Positions 10,343 to 22,343 of a stretch of DNA of 64,000 nt are shown one piece after another. Position numbers and translations under genes: made by a program. The notes beneath the pieces are model-generated. The model saw only the letters and a list, made by a program, of their open reading frames with translations. It made no database searches and was not told the DNA's origin. Within the stretch, counting starts at the first letter, position 1. Each line of letters starts with the position of its first letter. The stretch is from Siphonodentalium dalli (lineage: Eukaryota; Mollusca; Scaphopoda; Gadilida; Siphonodentaliidae): positions 118,505,319 to 118,569,318 of the forward strand of contig CP136066.1 of assembly GCA_032622095.1 (NCBI GenBank), read 5' to 3'.

Positions 10343-12104
10343 ACGATAAATAAATTTTCTTTGACAAAAGGGAAGAACCATCAAACTTAACATTTTTTTG
10401 TAACATTCATCATATTATTTGTGAAATTAAACATTAAAGTAACATTACATAGCCACTATTAATATTATGTAAATATACCAGTATTACAGCGAATAGCAAT
10501 ATTAACCTGGAAATACTAAATACTGGATGAAGGTTACCCCATATGTAATTTTGGAACAAAAGAATAACCAAGAAATTTTTTATTGAATATTTACTCTTCA
10601 GATACTGTCCTTTGAAAAAACAAGTAACGAATGCTCTGTATAAATAATTGGATTTTTATCTATCATGTCTCATTTCCATGGAATTGCTCATATAATACCA
10701 CCTGTATCTCCTATGTTATTTACCCAATCGTTTTGAATGAATTGAGAACATGGAAAATGCAGCACATTGTGAGAGTTATTATACCTACATGTATATGGTT
10801 TTCTAACCTTCTGTCCCAATATCACTTGATTGGAAAACTTACCATTTTTTGACACGTGTTGATAGGATAACTGGGTGGTCACTGTTTGTTAAGTGTCACC
10901 GGCCTTATTACTTTGTGGGATTTTCTTGAACCTGAAAAGTTGTCACTCTGTGGGAATTTTGGAGCATGATTTTGAACCACCCTCATATATGTTCATCTGC
11001 ATTCACTTGAAAGGATCCCTGCCCCATATGGCAGACCAAGCAAGGGTTATTTGTTGGAGGGATTATGTAAAACAGAATTTCTTTAGCTCATGGACTAACA
11101 CAGTGTGTCAAGGAAACTACCCGGTAGGAAGATACGGTAGGAAGATACGTTCCTATCTGAGTATTTTTGTACTTAGAGCCCCCCAGTGATACATTGCCTG
11201 CTGAATAGCATGCATACTGTACCTTCTGAATTATTGATATCTCAGATTCATTATTAGTGTTTGTCATGCTTATGCCAGGTGCGGCATTGATTAGTTCATC
11301 AACTATTCATCCATCAATCCAGTTACCATAGTCTTGTATGGGATGAGGTGCTGAACAAATGGTTAATACCAGTTAAGTTTCAAGTTTATATTAGTGTCAT
11401 TGGAAGCTTGAACTTCTCCGATTTTCTGAGGTTAGTGTAAATCTATATGTAGGGCAACTGTCCTAATCCTTGTGGTATTAAGAAGAGATACTGTGCAGAA
11501 TGCTGTAACTATTGGAATACGTGTTACATATAAAAGCACAATACCAGTTTTCTGCTGAGAAATTTGCACTGTTGATGACCATGATTTAACATACTGAACA
11601 GAAGATACTAGTTAGTAGATTAAACTTATCTTTGAATTGCCTTGACATATTGCTTTTCTAAAAAATGGAAATTTGTTCTTTAACAACTATATTTGAAGTA
11701 ATGATTCTGTGGTCCTGTAGTTAGCCTGCTCGATTCATAAGATAATGGTGCGAAGACGTCATTTGTTTGATTTCCACTCTGCCATTGAATGTCAAATGCT
11801 GCATTTGTAGCTACACTTGTTTTGGGGGACTTGTCCATTAACCAATGTATATTGTCTGTTATAAATCCTAATGCACTTGAATCAGTTGCTAGAAAATAAA
11901 AACCACCAGTCTCTTCTTTCTGCATTCTTTATCGCTCTATTGACTGCAATGTACATATATTCTCAAAATAAGTTTCTCTCGACCGCGTTGGAACTATTGT
12001 CAGGCAGCTTTGAAAAATGTCCATCAACGCAGTTCTAATGTTGATGCAATGCGGCATATTAAACGTTACTCATTTGTAATTTGCCTCAACGCGGTTGAGA
12101 TATT
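10343..12104. other. AT-rich DNA without a recognisable gene
   Basis: Several ORFs of 60-100 residues exist (for example 10893-11189), but none has a motif I recognise, and they overlap on both strands. No repeat family of the window is apparent. Confidence 0.45.
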
Positions 12105-12190
12105 AGTGTCCGACGAAGCTTCTAGATTCGATTCGATTCATATTCATCCATCTGATTTGATTCAATTACAAATCCATCGGAAGATTCGTT
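12105..12190 (+). repeat. GATTCGATT-rich hAT-like terminal sequence
   Basis: 'gtccgacgaagcttctagat' followed by repeated GATTCGATT resembles 62456-62520 (GGGCCCGACGAAGCTTCG) and the GATTCGATT-rich stretch near 13561-13625. It may be the left end of the element that carried the hAT relic just downstream (inference). Confidence 0.4.
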
Positions 12191-12311
12191 TATGTTACGA
12201 AAATTGGATACACCATTTATTTCCTCATTTCATGTCATGTAAATTGAGCAGAATTAAGCAAAGAAGCGCATATTGCCGCGTAAGACTCCAGTCAATACCC
12301 CAACACATAGC

Positions 12312-12573
12312 CTTTTGAAAGCAGAAATGCAATCATATTTGTGGGTACTTCTTATTAGCAGAAAACAAAGTGAACTTTCCTTCTGGGAAACTAATGAGAA
12401 GTTACATGTATATCCACTACTGGCAACAGCAGCTCATGACTTATTTGGCCACCAATTGCTCTAGTGAGCACGCAAATTCTGTTGGAGGGACAGTAATTTC
12501 TGATAGACGCCATCGTTTATCACACCATAATGCCGAAACTCTAATATGGTCGCGCAGAAATTTAGATATTATA
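12312..12573 (+). pseudogene. hAT transposase C-terminal fragment, frameshifted
   Basis: Two overlapping reading frames together give the conserved C-terminal dimerisation region of hAT transposases. The first frame, from 12312, reads LLKAEMQSYL, then LISRKQSELSFWETNE and YPLLATAAHDLF. The second, from 12442, reads YLATNCSSEHANSVGGT, then DRRHRLSHHNAETLIW and SRRNLDII. The switch falls near 12440 and needs a single-base shift. The pattern W-x-x-N-E ... L-A ... C-S-S-E ... R-R-H-R-L-S ... A-E-x-L-I-x-x-x-R-N-L is characteristic. The DDE catalytic part and the N-terminal BED zinc finger are not recognisable upstream, so this is a decayed remnant. The frameshift could also be a sequencing error, but the missing N-terminus argues against function. 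Confidence 0.75.
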
Positions 12574-12909
12574 TTGTCTTCAGTCAAATTCTTTCAGTTT
12601 CATAATACACTGTTTTCTATTAGATTTGTAATAAAAAATTGTATATTTATATATGTGTAAGTACTACTGTATAGAGTGAATACGATCTCATGGTCACAAT
12701 CAATGATGCAGGCTTTCGCAGGTCCATCCAGTATCGAATCTATCCATTTCCACAATCTGTAAGAAACAGTACGATCACATTACTTAGAACCTTATATTTT
12801 TGTTTCAGAAATTTCTTCAGAAGGTCATACTTCAGAGACAAAAATAAAACATTCTTAGTATTGTAATTGTAATTTGCACCAAAAATGACATTTCAAAACA
12901 AGTCAGCAC

Positions 12910-13080
12910 ATCAGGGTTGGGGCGATTACATGCCAATGTAATTGATTACGATTACAATTACTTTTGATTTACATGATTACGGTTACTGTTACATTTTTTC
13001 GAAAGTAATCGATTACGATTACAATTACTTTAGTAAATGTAATCAATAATTTTTGATTACATCTGATTACAATTGTTAGT
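12910..13080 (+). repeat. GATTACAATTAC-rich subterminal repeat beginning CAGGGTTGGGG
   Basis: It starts CAGGGTTGGGGCGATTACATG-like (12910) and continues with many copies of GATTACRATTAC on both strands. CAGGGTTGGG starts followed by such subterminal repeats suit a hAT-type left end (inference). No matching right end was found. Confidence 0.5.
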
Positions 13081-13760
13081 TTCCAACCATTTTGATCGAA
13101 TAGGAATAAATAATGAAATAATTAAAATTAACATATCAAATTTGATTGAATAAAGATAACATGGAAACAAGAAACGACTGAAACAATAGAAAGAAGCAAC
13201 CAATAAACATATAAACTTTTTACATTTACATGTATTGGAAAGGTTTCATCATGAAGTTATGCACCAACTTAATATTGGCAATACATTATGTTTTATGTGT
13301 ATTTATTTATGTAAATATATTTTAATATATTTTTAATTTTCTTACATGCTGAGCACATGTTAAACTGCATATTGTATACCTAATACCTAATACTTATCCC
13401 AGTCAGGATTGAAGTGTTCAACGGTACGGCGGTACGAGAATTCCAATGTACGTAAAAATGTGCTGGCTAAAATGTGCGTAGTACAGTGTATTCATTGTCA
13501 TAAAACTTCTCTCGATTGGCTGCAATACCAAATTGCTCAAAACTTATTTTTATAATTTTAATAGGGGACAATTCGATTTGAGATTCGATTCGAAATGAAA
13601 TCATTGACCTGATTTGATTTGAGGTGGTCTTAAACGAAACGGAACAGTGCCTTGGATTCTTCCACCAGCGATACATTGAGATGTCTTTATGAAGGCCTGA
13701 TAGGCCTGTTTTGTCCGGCGCCAGATATATTGTCATTTTACGGTAATTTTTAGTCGAATT
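13081..13760. other. Unassigned AT-rich DNA
   Basis: Contains a GATTCGATT-rich stretch at about 13561-13625 related to 12105 and 62456. Otherwise nothing recognisable. Confidence 0.4.
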
Positions 13761-14060
13761 TTCAAAAACTTGACTTATGGTTTGACGAGTGACGGTTGGC
13801 AGGCGGGCGGGCTGCGGGCGGCGGGCAGACCTAAAGAATGCCTAAAAGTAGAGTCACTAAGGGGAAAAATATTGCACTTTGTGATAAAAGAGTGAAACTT
13901 TGCATACATGTAGGTTGGTTGATAATAAAATCCCCCCCCCTTGTTGCCAACTTTTTGGCACCCGGAACAGCGGCCATCTTGGATTTTCAAAATGGCCACC
14001 ATGAAATTTCCTAAAATGTCTTTTATGGGTTGATACAAACAAAATTGAGGTGTTTTCGGG
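13761..14060. repeat. GC-rich patch plus CATCTTGGATTTT module
   Basis: A GGCGGGC-rich patch (about 13795-13830), a short C tract (about 13931) and 'gcggccatcttggatttt' next to 'aaaatggccaccatg'. The last part is the same motif pair found in the D satellite and the ATGGCGGCC-rich regions. Confidence 0.45.
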
Positions 14061-14490
14061 TATGTTATGGTGTGATTATAATCAGAACTCATTATATTGA
14101 CATTTTAAAAAACATTTGTCACCATTTAAACCAATTTAATGCAGAAAATTTAAGTTTATATCTCAAATTTTTTTTTAAACCTCAATTTTTCTCTAAATTC
14201 TCTAAATTTTCTCCAAAAAAGTGACAAAAATAAATTTTTTACGTACTGTTTGTTGAAGCAAGTACATCACAACATCTTTAGTTACAAACCTCCTTTACTA
14301 AGAATTTAAGAATAGATACAATCATTGCCATTGACTTATTTTTATTTGGCGAATTTTCTCAATAATTGTGCATATTTTTTCCAAAAATATCTAGATCAGT
14401 CATCAATTATTTGACATTTATACATCATGTATTGTTTGTTACCAATGGCATAATCTATAGTAACACAATTGTATTATACAAACCACAACC

Positions 14491-15582
14491 TCACTGTTCA
14501 CAATCACAATCACCACCACATAAGCATAGTTCAGTGCATTTAAGCTGTGACGCATTACACTTGCATCGACCACTATTGTATCCCTTCTTGCAGCCACATC
14601 GTATCAGTTCATAGCATGATGAGGCAGCTTCGGGTAGTTTAGTCCAAAATGGCTTATATCCCACATCAGTTAGACACCAACCCCATTCGCTAGGATTTGG
14701 CAATACTGGTGCAGGCAGTAGAGCGTTCGACCATACAAATCCTGCTTGATATGTTGCACGTCGGATATGCTGTTCCAATGCTGCTGCAGTTGGTGGTATA
14801 TGTTCAATGGATTTATTCCCCTGAGAAAAGAGAATTATACGAGCCTCATCGACGTTCTCTGCCGTACACACTTTACTGTACAAGAAGATCACAAACTGTT
14901 GAATCATCTTAATGTTTTCTTTACTCAGTTCGGCTGGTTGAGAAAGTAAACATATGAAGACAGTCATTATTTTCGGATATGTTTCCCATGTCGACCAGGC
15001 TGATTTTTTGCCATGAGAGAGTAAGAATGTTGTCGTATCGCATCCTGTCAATGCGTGGAACATCGGAAGGGCTTCCGCTTTATTACCAAGATTGTCCACT
15101 TTTGAATGGACAGGATAGTGCTTGATGTTGATTCCAGTTCCGAATTCAATCAATAGTTCTTCTAAGTTAAGTTATTGAAAAAAACCTATAGCTAGAACAA
15201 CAACATCGATGTCTACTGTGCGGATGCTAACCTTCTTTATTCCTGTATCACCACAGTGAGCTGCATGCAGAAGAATCCTAGTGTCGGCCTCTTCGTGTGT
15301 ACACGGCTGAAGCAATTCTAAATCGGAGAGTTGTTTCGATTGTGCGGTTACCACCATTTGCTCCTTTGTACTCACTAACATCTTACTATCCGATCCTAGT
15401 ATGGACTACTGGATACATTCGGAAAGAAAGTGGAAAAGCTCCTGCTTGTTGGAATTGATTCGCAGAAAACTTGCCCAATTTGTTGGCATTGGTCCATTTG
15501 GCGTTACTCTTTGCCTTTGAATCAAACAATAATTGGACCTTTTTTCTCTTGTGGATTCTTTCAGCATATATTTGTTAATTGT
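14491..15582 (-). pseudogene. HALTGCDTT-family protein relic with two in-frame stops
   Basis: One minus-strand frame runs from 15582 to the TGA at 14491-14493, about 360 codons, interrupted by TAG at 15406-15408 and TAA at 15172-15174. In order it shows LKESTREKRS, NWASFLRINSNKQELFHFL, THEEADTRILLHA, DIDVVVLAI, EFGTGINIKHY, HALTGCDTTTFLLSHGKK and a Cys-rich tail (CGCKKGYNSGRCKCNASQLK). The order matches a protein family I know as multicopy and uncharacterised in invertebrate genomes. The spaced acidic residues recall PIN/FEN-like nucleases, but that is my inference. Another in-frame TAG lies at 15583-15585, and an alternative frame reads THRID just upstream, so an N-terminal frameshift is likely. 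The usual N-terminal half is absent. With only two stops over a kilobase, decay is recent, or the stops are assembly errors. Confidence 0.75.
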
Positions 15583-15913
15583 CTATACGGTGCGTGATCG
15601 CTAGATGCGGAACTCAATTAATTACATTTAGAACTTCAGATATCCAATTCAGATTATATTAATACAATTCAATGTCAGCCGACGTTATGAGTGACAAAAC
15701 TTAGATTGGAATGAACAGAAATGGTGAGAAACCTTAGAACAAATGGACGTCATCGTGTGCGACCATTTTAATATCTGTGTCAGTGACACTGCCGGCAGAA
15801 TTCCTACAAAATTCCTACTTTCAGTTTGTTTCCTGGGAAATTGAGCGCGTTGCATCAAGTTTTGATCCGTTGAATCTTGTTGATAACAATTAACACTTGT
15901 AATTTGTGTCTGT

Positions 15914-16240
15914 TGTCTTAGTATGGTCGTCGTACGCAAAAAAAGGGGGTTGACCCAGAAGAAATTGGTAAAGAAGCGATCTTGGTGTCATTCAACGCGA
16001 GAGAATCTTTGGTACAACATATCCAAAATCTGCTAAAATCCGCTTTGGGGAAAATCCAGGATCCAAGATGGCGTCCAACATGGCCGCCCTTAGTCAAAAG
16101 AGACTCTGACTGAGATTAATTTGATTATAGTGAGAACAAATGTTGCCATATGTATACAAATGTAAACATTTTTGCGAAAGTAAAGTATTATACCACCTAT
16201 CTATAGAAAAAATGGAACTCCTCGCCCCAGATGGCCACCA
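15914..16240 (+). repeat. Family G inverted-repeat element end (AGTATGGTCGTCG)
   Basis: Starts AGTATGGTCGTCG, then 'gacccagaagaaattggta', 'ttggtgtcattcaacgcga', 'aaaatctgctaaaatccgct' and 'ccaagatggcgtccaac'. Homologous ends occur at 16593, 25125 and 51557 (plus) and 56356 (minus). The last two face each other, as expected for the arms of one element. Confidence 0.75.
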
Positions 16241-16590
16241 AAATTTGAAGTTTTGCTTATCTTAAATATCAGTTCCTGTTGTTTGATAATGGTTCAGACT
16301 GGCAACTTTGATTGGTGTTATTCATGCTAATTCAGCATTGGAGCAATGAAATATAACATAAATGTATGGGGTCCCAGACTCATCCACACTCTCAAAAATT
16401 CGATTTTACACAACGCGGTATAAAATTTCACAAAAATCGCCATTGGGATTCCAGTCATATATCAACAAGAAATGGACAGAACTGTACAATTTAAGTTGGA
16501 CATACCATTATCTATGAATACTCCAATTCAATGAAACCCAAATTGGCGCTTTGTCTCGAAATGGCGGTCAAAATATGGAAAATGGTGGAT
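16241..16590. repeat. Interior arm segment, inverted relative to 24165-24510
   Basis: 'ttcagcattggagcaatgaa', 'tgtatggggtcccagactc', 'ataccattatctatgaatac' and 'attggcgctttgtctcgaaa' all recur as reverse complement at 24165-24510. It is an arm of a large foldback-type repeat or an inverted duplicate of one. Confidence 0.75.
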
Positions 16591-16592
16591 AT

Positions 16593-16920
16593 TTAGTATG
16601 GTCGTCGTCGGGTTAGACCCAGAAGAAATTGGCAAAGAAGCGCCCTTTGGGGAAAATTCAGAATTCAAAATGGCGTCCAACATGGTTGCCAATAATAATG
16701 AAAATAGAAAATAGGTAGTTATTCACGAAAACCCACACGACAAAACGCCAATTCGGCACCAATATACATCATTGATTGAAATCAATATGTTTTTGTGGGT
16801 ATGAGTAGCCAATCACTATTCAAAATTCTAAGATGGCTACCAAGATGGCTACCGAAAATTTAAGTTCTGCTCATAGGAAAGCCGAAACAACACTTCGGTT
16901 GTTAGCTAACAATGACAGAC
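16593..16920 (+). repeat. Second family G end with ATGGCGTCC/ATGGCTACC modules
   Basis: AGTATGGTCGTCGTCGGG at 16593, then a shortened copy of the 15914 sequence (about 80 bp deleted), then 'caagatggctaccgaaaat'. Two G ends in the same direction suggest a nested or tandem insertion. Confidence 0.65.
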
Positions 16921-17349
16921 TCATTAAACATGTTGCCAATAATATCTACTAGTTACCACAATCATTTCAGCGCGTAATGTTCCAATGAAGCAGTATCTAC
17001 TGCAGGATCCAACACCATGTCCACTTATTACGACGGACTATCTGGAAATTAATTAGAAAGAAATTAAATTGCACATGAATCTGGATTATTTGAAAACATA
17101 GTGTCAATATTTCTACTTATAACGACTATTCGGAACGTTTCCAGCAAATATATGGGTATCGGTGGTCTAGTCCGGAAGCATCAGGCTATAATCTGTCACC
17201 CGGTGATGGCGAAGCTGGAAAGGACAGGAAGGAAGAGCGAATAATCTGGGGTTTACTTATTATGGTTAGGCAAGTTGGTTATCGGAGCTATAGTTTCAAA
17301 GTAAAATTATTTTTCTCCAATATCAAGAGGAAAAATGAAAATTCCATAA

Positions 17350-17802
17350 TTACATTGTATACCCTTCACACTCTATGTGACAATTCCGTGCCATGCGACT
17401 GAGGGTATATACATGTGGATAGAAACATTCTAGTAAATATATAGATGCACCGATATCTACTACACATTGAGTGAATTTCATCAATGATATGTAGACACAA
17501 TGTGCGCCACGGCTGGATCTGACCCGTAGGCGTAAACGTATCAACCATTTAGCTTGATGAACTGGTATTTCAAGGTTGTCATTGGATAGAAATGCCACAT
17601 GAACATGGTGATCAACAACATGTTTGTCAAAGAAATGTGAACAATTAATACATATATGTTTTTGGCACACATATTTTCTAGGACATAAGACATCACCATT
17701 CACCGGAGAGTTGATATCTGGGAAGAGATAAGAGTAAAACCACTTTTCGTACATGTCGAAATGGGGAATCCATGGGCTACATTTAGTTCCAGCTAGTTCC
17801 AA
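17350..17802 (-). CDS. Unrecognised 150-residue reading frame
   Basis: A 150-residue frame with a Cys/His-rich middle (DVLCPRKYVCQKHICINCSH, then FFDKHVVDHHVHVAFL). The C-C-H-C spacing could be a small zinc-binding region, but I recognise no family. A second minus-strand frame overlaps its 3' half (17366-17548) and continues a plausible peptide (QPWRTLCLHIIDEIHSMC), so a frameshift may be present. In AT-rich DNA a frame this long arises by chance in 64 kb with modest probability. Treat as tentative; it could be an exon or a transposon scrap. Confidence 0.25.
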   Translation of the reverse strand: MELAGTKCSPWIPHFDMYEKWFYSYLFPDINSPVNGDVLCPRKYVCQKHICINCSHFFDKHVVDHHVHVAFLSNDNLEIPVHQAKWLIRLRLRVRSSRGAHCVYISLMKFTQCVVDIGASIYLLECFYPHVYTLSRMARNCHIECEGYTM

Positions 17803-18600
17803 AAATGTGCGTTCACAATCCGTTTATCGGAAATTTATAGTCATTATGTTTTACTTTCTTTGGAAACCGTCCAACTAAAGAGTTTTTTTCAGTGTTTCTC
17901 AACCTAGCTATAAACCGGACACATTCCTGTTTTCGTAACCTTCTTAAGAGGTTGGAGAATATGATTTTTCATACATATTCCAAATTAAAACAATACTGTA
18001 TTCAACAAGAGATATATATGGATGTAAAATCTTTGTTTGTAAAGGAATCAAGGAGCAGATATCCTATTTATGACTTCTATTGTTCTATTGTTGGGGGGGG
18101 GGGGGGTCATATTGGATCTTAAAGTTTTCCCAATGCTGATTTTATCAGATATCCGATAGGGTATTCTGATGTCAAAATCGCTCTCTGCTTACTTATTCTG
18201 AATCAACCTCTTTTGCGAATATCGAGACCGTGTACTGTAAGTGAAACGAAATGATGGCCGAGCCCGAATAGTTAATATTTGCCAACCCGCGGGTAGCCAC
18301 CAAAAAGATTGAAAATATATAGTTTTGATGTATATAAGCCCCATAGATTAGCCAACTATAACTGCATCCACCACTCACAACTTCCATAATATATGACAAG
18401 CTGGGCAGAGTCTACCATTTTCGTTTTGGAAGCCATATTAGATAAAATTTATTGTTTCTTTTGGTCCATTTGAGATGGAATGTTCACAAATAAAAGAAAC
18501 GCTCAATTATTTTGTAGACAAGATCTGCTCATCCCTAAATATCAAATGTGACCAGAGCCCCAAAGCTGATTTTTGTTAAATTTCATACCGCATTCGTTAG
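17803..18600. other. Unassigned DNA with a G13 tract
   Basis: A run of about 13 G (18093-18105) sits between otherwise featureless AT-rich sequences. No coding motif seen. Confidence 0.4.
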
Positions 18601-18614
18601 AACTTATTATACCC

Positions 18615-19180
18615 TCTTTTTAGCTCACCTGAGACAAAGTCTCCGGTGGAGCTATAGTCATCACTCCTCGTCCGTCGTCCGTCCGTCCGTCTGTCTGTCC
18701 GTCTGTCCGTCTGTCTGTCTGTCCGTCAACTTTTTTAAAAACATCTTCTCCTCTTAAACCATCATACCGAATTGGTTCATATTTGGTGTGTATGTTCCCT
18801 AGGTGACTCTCATTCAGATTTGTTCAAATGAGGTCACTGGGTCAAATAGTTGCGAAACAAGGGCCATAACTCTATTCCTCCATAGTAATTCTTACAACAA
18901 CTTCTTGTCCATAACCATTGGGCCTATTTAGCTAATATTTGGTATGGAGAGTCCTTGGGTGACTGGTGTTCAGATTTGTTCAAATGAGGTCACCCGGTCA
19001 ATTAGTTGAGAAACCAGGGCCATAACTCATAGTGATTCTTACAATGACTTCTTCTAAAAAAATATTTGGCCGATTTAGCTTATATTTGGTACAGAGATAC
19101 CTTGGGTGACTGGGGTTCAGATTTGTTCAAATGGGGTCACTGGGTCAAATAGGGGCAGAGCCAGGGACATAACTTTAAAA
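18615..19180 (+). repeat. Family B element with complete 5' end
   Basis: TTTTTAGCTCACC begins the 5' stem-loop (18622-18653: AGCTCACC / GGTGGAGCT with inner GAGAC-AAA-GTCTC), followed by GAGCTATAGTCATCACTCC and a CCGT/CTGT microsatellite (18666-18727). Three and a half ~145 bp monomers follow. No 3' stem-loop is seen before 19180. Confidence 0.85.
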
Positions 19181-19640
19181 ACAAAAAATTTAATTTTTGC
19201 ATTTTGACCTTTAATTTTTGTTTAGGACACATCACAGCCTCATATTTCTTACCTAGATTTTTCTTAGCATGTTCTTCATCTGTATGGATTTTGGTATTGT
19301 TTATTTAACCCCTTCCACTCTTGTTTTGATATAGAATTCATCCAAGACAGGATTACTCAAACATTTTTCATCTGATCAACACCAAATTTGGTATATGAAT
19401 TTTTGACACTTATATACAGATCAAGTTAAAATATGGGTTTGATCCGATATATTTTAACAGAGTTATGGCCCTTTATAATTCACACCCCTTTGCTATGCAC
19501 TATTAATTTTTAAGAGGACACTCTAGCCTGTATTATTGAAAAAGCCAATTTATCATAGTGTGGTCACCCGATCCTCTTGCTGAATACTGCTTGCTTCAGA
19601 CCAGTTTATCATCTGTCATTACAAGACATGACATTAGCTA
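19181..19640 (+). repeat. Mixed tail with one family A monomer
   Basis: An A-type monomer lies at about 19365-19470 ('accaaatttggtatatga', 'agttatggccc'). The rest is AT-rich and unassigned. Confidence 0.5.
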
Positions 19641-21200
19641 AACAACTACCAGAGTCTACAAGGAATAGTCCATTGTTCATTTCTCCAAGCCTGGACATAG
19701 TGTGTCTGACATTTGCAGAATGAAGTCCCCGATGGTGAATTTAGTGTTGCTACCCCATACAACAGGCTAGCATCACCAAATACACCTCAATTACCTTATT
19801 CTGCTTAGGCCTCATCTTCTGGGACAATTTTTTTAAAAACTTTTTTTAAAATTTGAAAAAAAGTGACACCATTATATATAACATCTGCAGAGTTATGAAA
19901 CTTTACTCTTTAATGAAATTATGGAAACATTCCACCCTCCCCCACCCACCCCCTCCCATATGGCCCAGGCCCACCCTGCCATCAACCAACATCCCTTCCA
20001 AGCCATATCACCTCTCAATTTAATACAAAATTTGCCATATATGTTAATTATATAAACTGGCCAGATGACATGTATTATTCTAATCTAAACATATCTGTAG
20101 CAATTTAATGACTGACATTCAATGATACTGTGAATGGCTTTGATTTCTTCAAGTCTGGAAATAGTGTGTCTGACATTTACATAGTGAGGTCCCCAGATGG
20201 TGAATTTAGTGTTGCTATTCCATACAGCATGCTAGCATCACCAAATACACCTGCCAGGGACCTAATTCTGCTTAGTCCTCATCTTCTTGGAAGTATCCTA
20301 AGTATCAAATTGACAGTTTGATTTAGTCACTTTTTCCACCTGTTCAGTTTCAATGTCCCCCTAATTTGCAGAAGATAAAATGCATAATTGAGGTGCTCAA
20401 TGGGTGTGTATCACCAACTTCAACTGTAGGACTTCAATCTGTTCCTTGGTTTTATTGGCCATTGAGGCCTAATCAGATTGAGGATGAATTTGATGATGCT
20501 AGCCTGCCTTACAGAATATTGTCATTAAATCCACATTTTTGGGACCTAATTCTGCAAATGTCAGACATACTAAATTCAGGTTTGGCCATTTCATATTATT
20601 GTTTTAATCACCACTTATCCAGATGAAATCATACGACTAATATTCAAAGAAAAATGGGGGGGGGGGGGGTATATATTGGATTAAATTTGTCTTCTATCTG
20701 GCATTTGCAGAATGAGGTCCCCAGAGGGTGAATTTAGTTATGCTACCCTGCACAGCAGTCTAGCATCACCAAATACACTAGCCAGGGTCCTCATTCTGCT
20801 TAGGCCTCATCTTCTGGGAAGTATATAGGCACTTAAATTGACATTTTTACTTACTTTAGCCCTTCTGTTTAGTTTCTATATCCCCTAATTTGTGAATATA
20901 AAATGCATAATTGAGGTGCCCAATGGGTGCACATCACCAACTTTAACTGGAGAACTTCAATCTAATGCTATGTCTCCCATAGCAGTTGAGGCATACACAG
21001 AATGAGGTCCCCAGAGGGTGAATTTGGTGACGCTAGCCCGCATTGCAGGATTGTGTCATTAAATTCACCCTTTGGGGACCTCATTCTGCAAATGTCAGAC
21101 ACTATGTTCACGCTTGTCTGTTCGAATATTATGTTCTTAACCACCAGTATCCAGTTGAACTCATTATACCCTGATTTTGCAAAGAAAACTTTGGGGGTAA
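19640..21200 (+). repeat. Family F repeat block with long inverted arms
   Basis: Three imperfect, nested copies. Forward arms ('gtctgacatttgcagaatga', 'ggtccccagagggtgaattt') occur at about 19697, 20164, 20700 and 20998. Reverse arms ('aaattcaccctttggggacc', 'tcattctgcaaatgtcagac') occur at about 20525 and 21055. The pair 20998-21092 forms a hairpin with ~26 bp arms and a ~35 bp loop. Between arms are 'ctgcttaggcctcatctt' and 'gaagataaaatgcataatt'. A G13 tract lies at about 20656-20669. No coding potential is apparent. Confidence 0.75.
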
Positions 21201-21219
21201 TATTGGATTGAATTTGTCA

Positions 21220-21640
21220 GTCTCTATGTCAGACTGTTCTCCCATCCATCCATCTGTCATTATGTCTCTATCCGTCCATCAATTGTTTTCTTCTCCAGAT
21301 ACATATTAAAGACCAAATGGGTTTATATATTTAGGTGTGGATGTTCCCCAGGTGACTCACATTCAGATTTGTTCAAATGAGTTCATCAGGTCAAATATGT
21401 GAGAAGTCAGGGCCATAACTCTTTCCTTCCATAGTAATTCTTAAAACAATTTCTTCTCAAGAACCATCTGGACTATTTAGATTATGTTTGGTATGGATGG
21501 TCCTTCGGTGACTGGGTTTAGATTTTTTCAGATTTGGGGTCATTTTAGGAAAATCAGTTCAGTTCAACTCTTAAAATCTAATGTCTGAAATTACCAAATG
21601 AATGGATCTCATAGATGGGGATTCACGTTTGTTCAAATAG
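21220..21640 (+). repeat. Family B fragment without 5' stem-loop
   Basis: CCATCC/CTGTC-rich microsatellite (21240-21290), then two B monomers ('ggtgtggatgttccccagg', 'cagggccataactctttcc'). The 5' hairpin is missing, apparently replaced by family F sequence. Confidence 0.7.
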
Positions 21641-21685
21641 GGGCGGAGATAAGAGATTTAATTATCAAACAGCCACCCTACCTGT

Positions 21686-22343
21686 GCTCCGGCGGAGCTA
21701 TAGTCATCACTCCTCGTCCGTCTATCGTCTGTCCGTCCATCCGTCCGACAACAATTATTTGAACATCTTCTCCTCTGGAACCATAATACCAAATGGGTTC
21801 ATATTTGGTGTGGATGTTCCCTAGGTGATTCTCATTCAGATTTGTTCAAATGCGGTCACTGGGTCAAATAGTTGCGAAGCCAGGGCCATAACTCTTTCCC
21901 ACCATAGTAATTCTTTTAAACATCTTCAGAACAATAAGACCGAATGGTTTCATATTTGGTGTGAATGTTCCCTAGGTGACTCACATTCAGATTTGTTCAA
22001 ATGAGTTTACTTGAAATAGTTGCGAAGCCAGGGCCATAACTCTTTCCCTCCATAGTATTCTTAAAGTGACTTCTACTCAAATACCATCAGGCTATATAGG
22101 TTCATATTTGGTATGAAGGATCCTTGGGTGACTGGGGTTCAGATTTGTTCAAATCAGGTCACTGGGTCAAATGTGGGCGGGGCCAGGGACATAACTCCAA
22201 ATTTGTTGTTTTAGATTTAACTCTTTAGATATCTACTTCTTTTAAAGTGATTATGAAAAGTTCTGACTGTTGTGGTCTCCAGAGTCCCAGTCTTATCAGT
22301 CTTTGCAGTCTGGTGAGCGACCCCAGTCATTGACTGTCTTGTT
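21686..22343 (+). repeat. Family B element, complete, ending in CAGTC stem-loop
   Basis: Truncated 5' stem-loop GCTCCGGCGGAGC (21686-21698), then GAGCTATAGTCATCACTCC, CCGT microsatellite, three B monomers, and the shared 3' module (22228-22343) with stem-loop CAGTC-ATT-GACTG (22324-22336) and terminal TCTTGTT. Family C element C1 starts at the next base. Confidence 0.8.
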
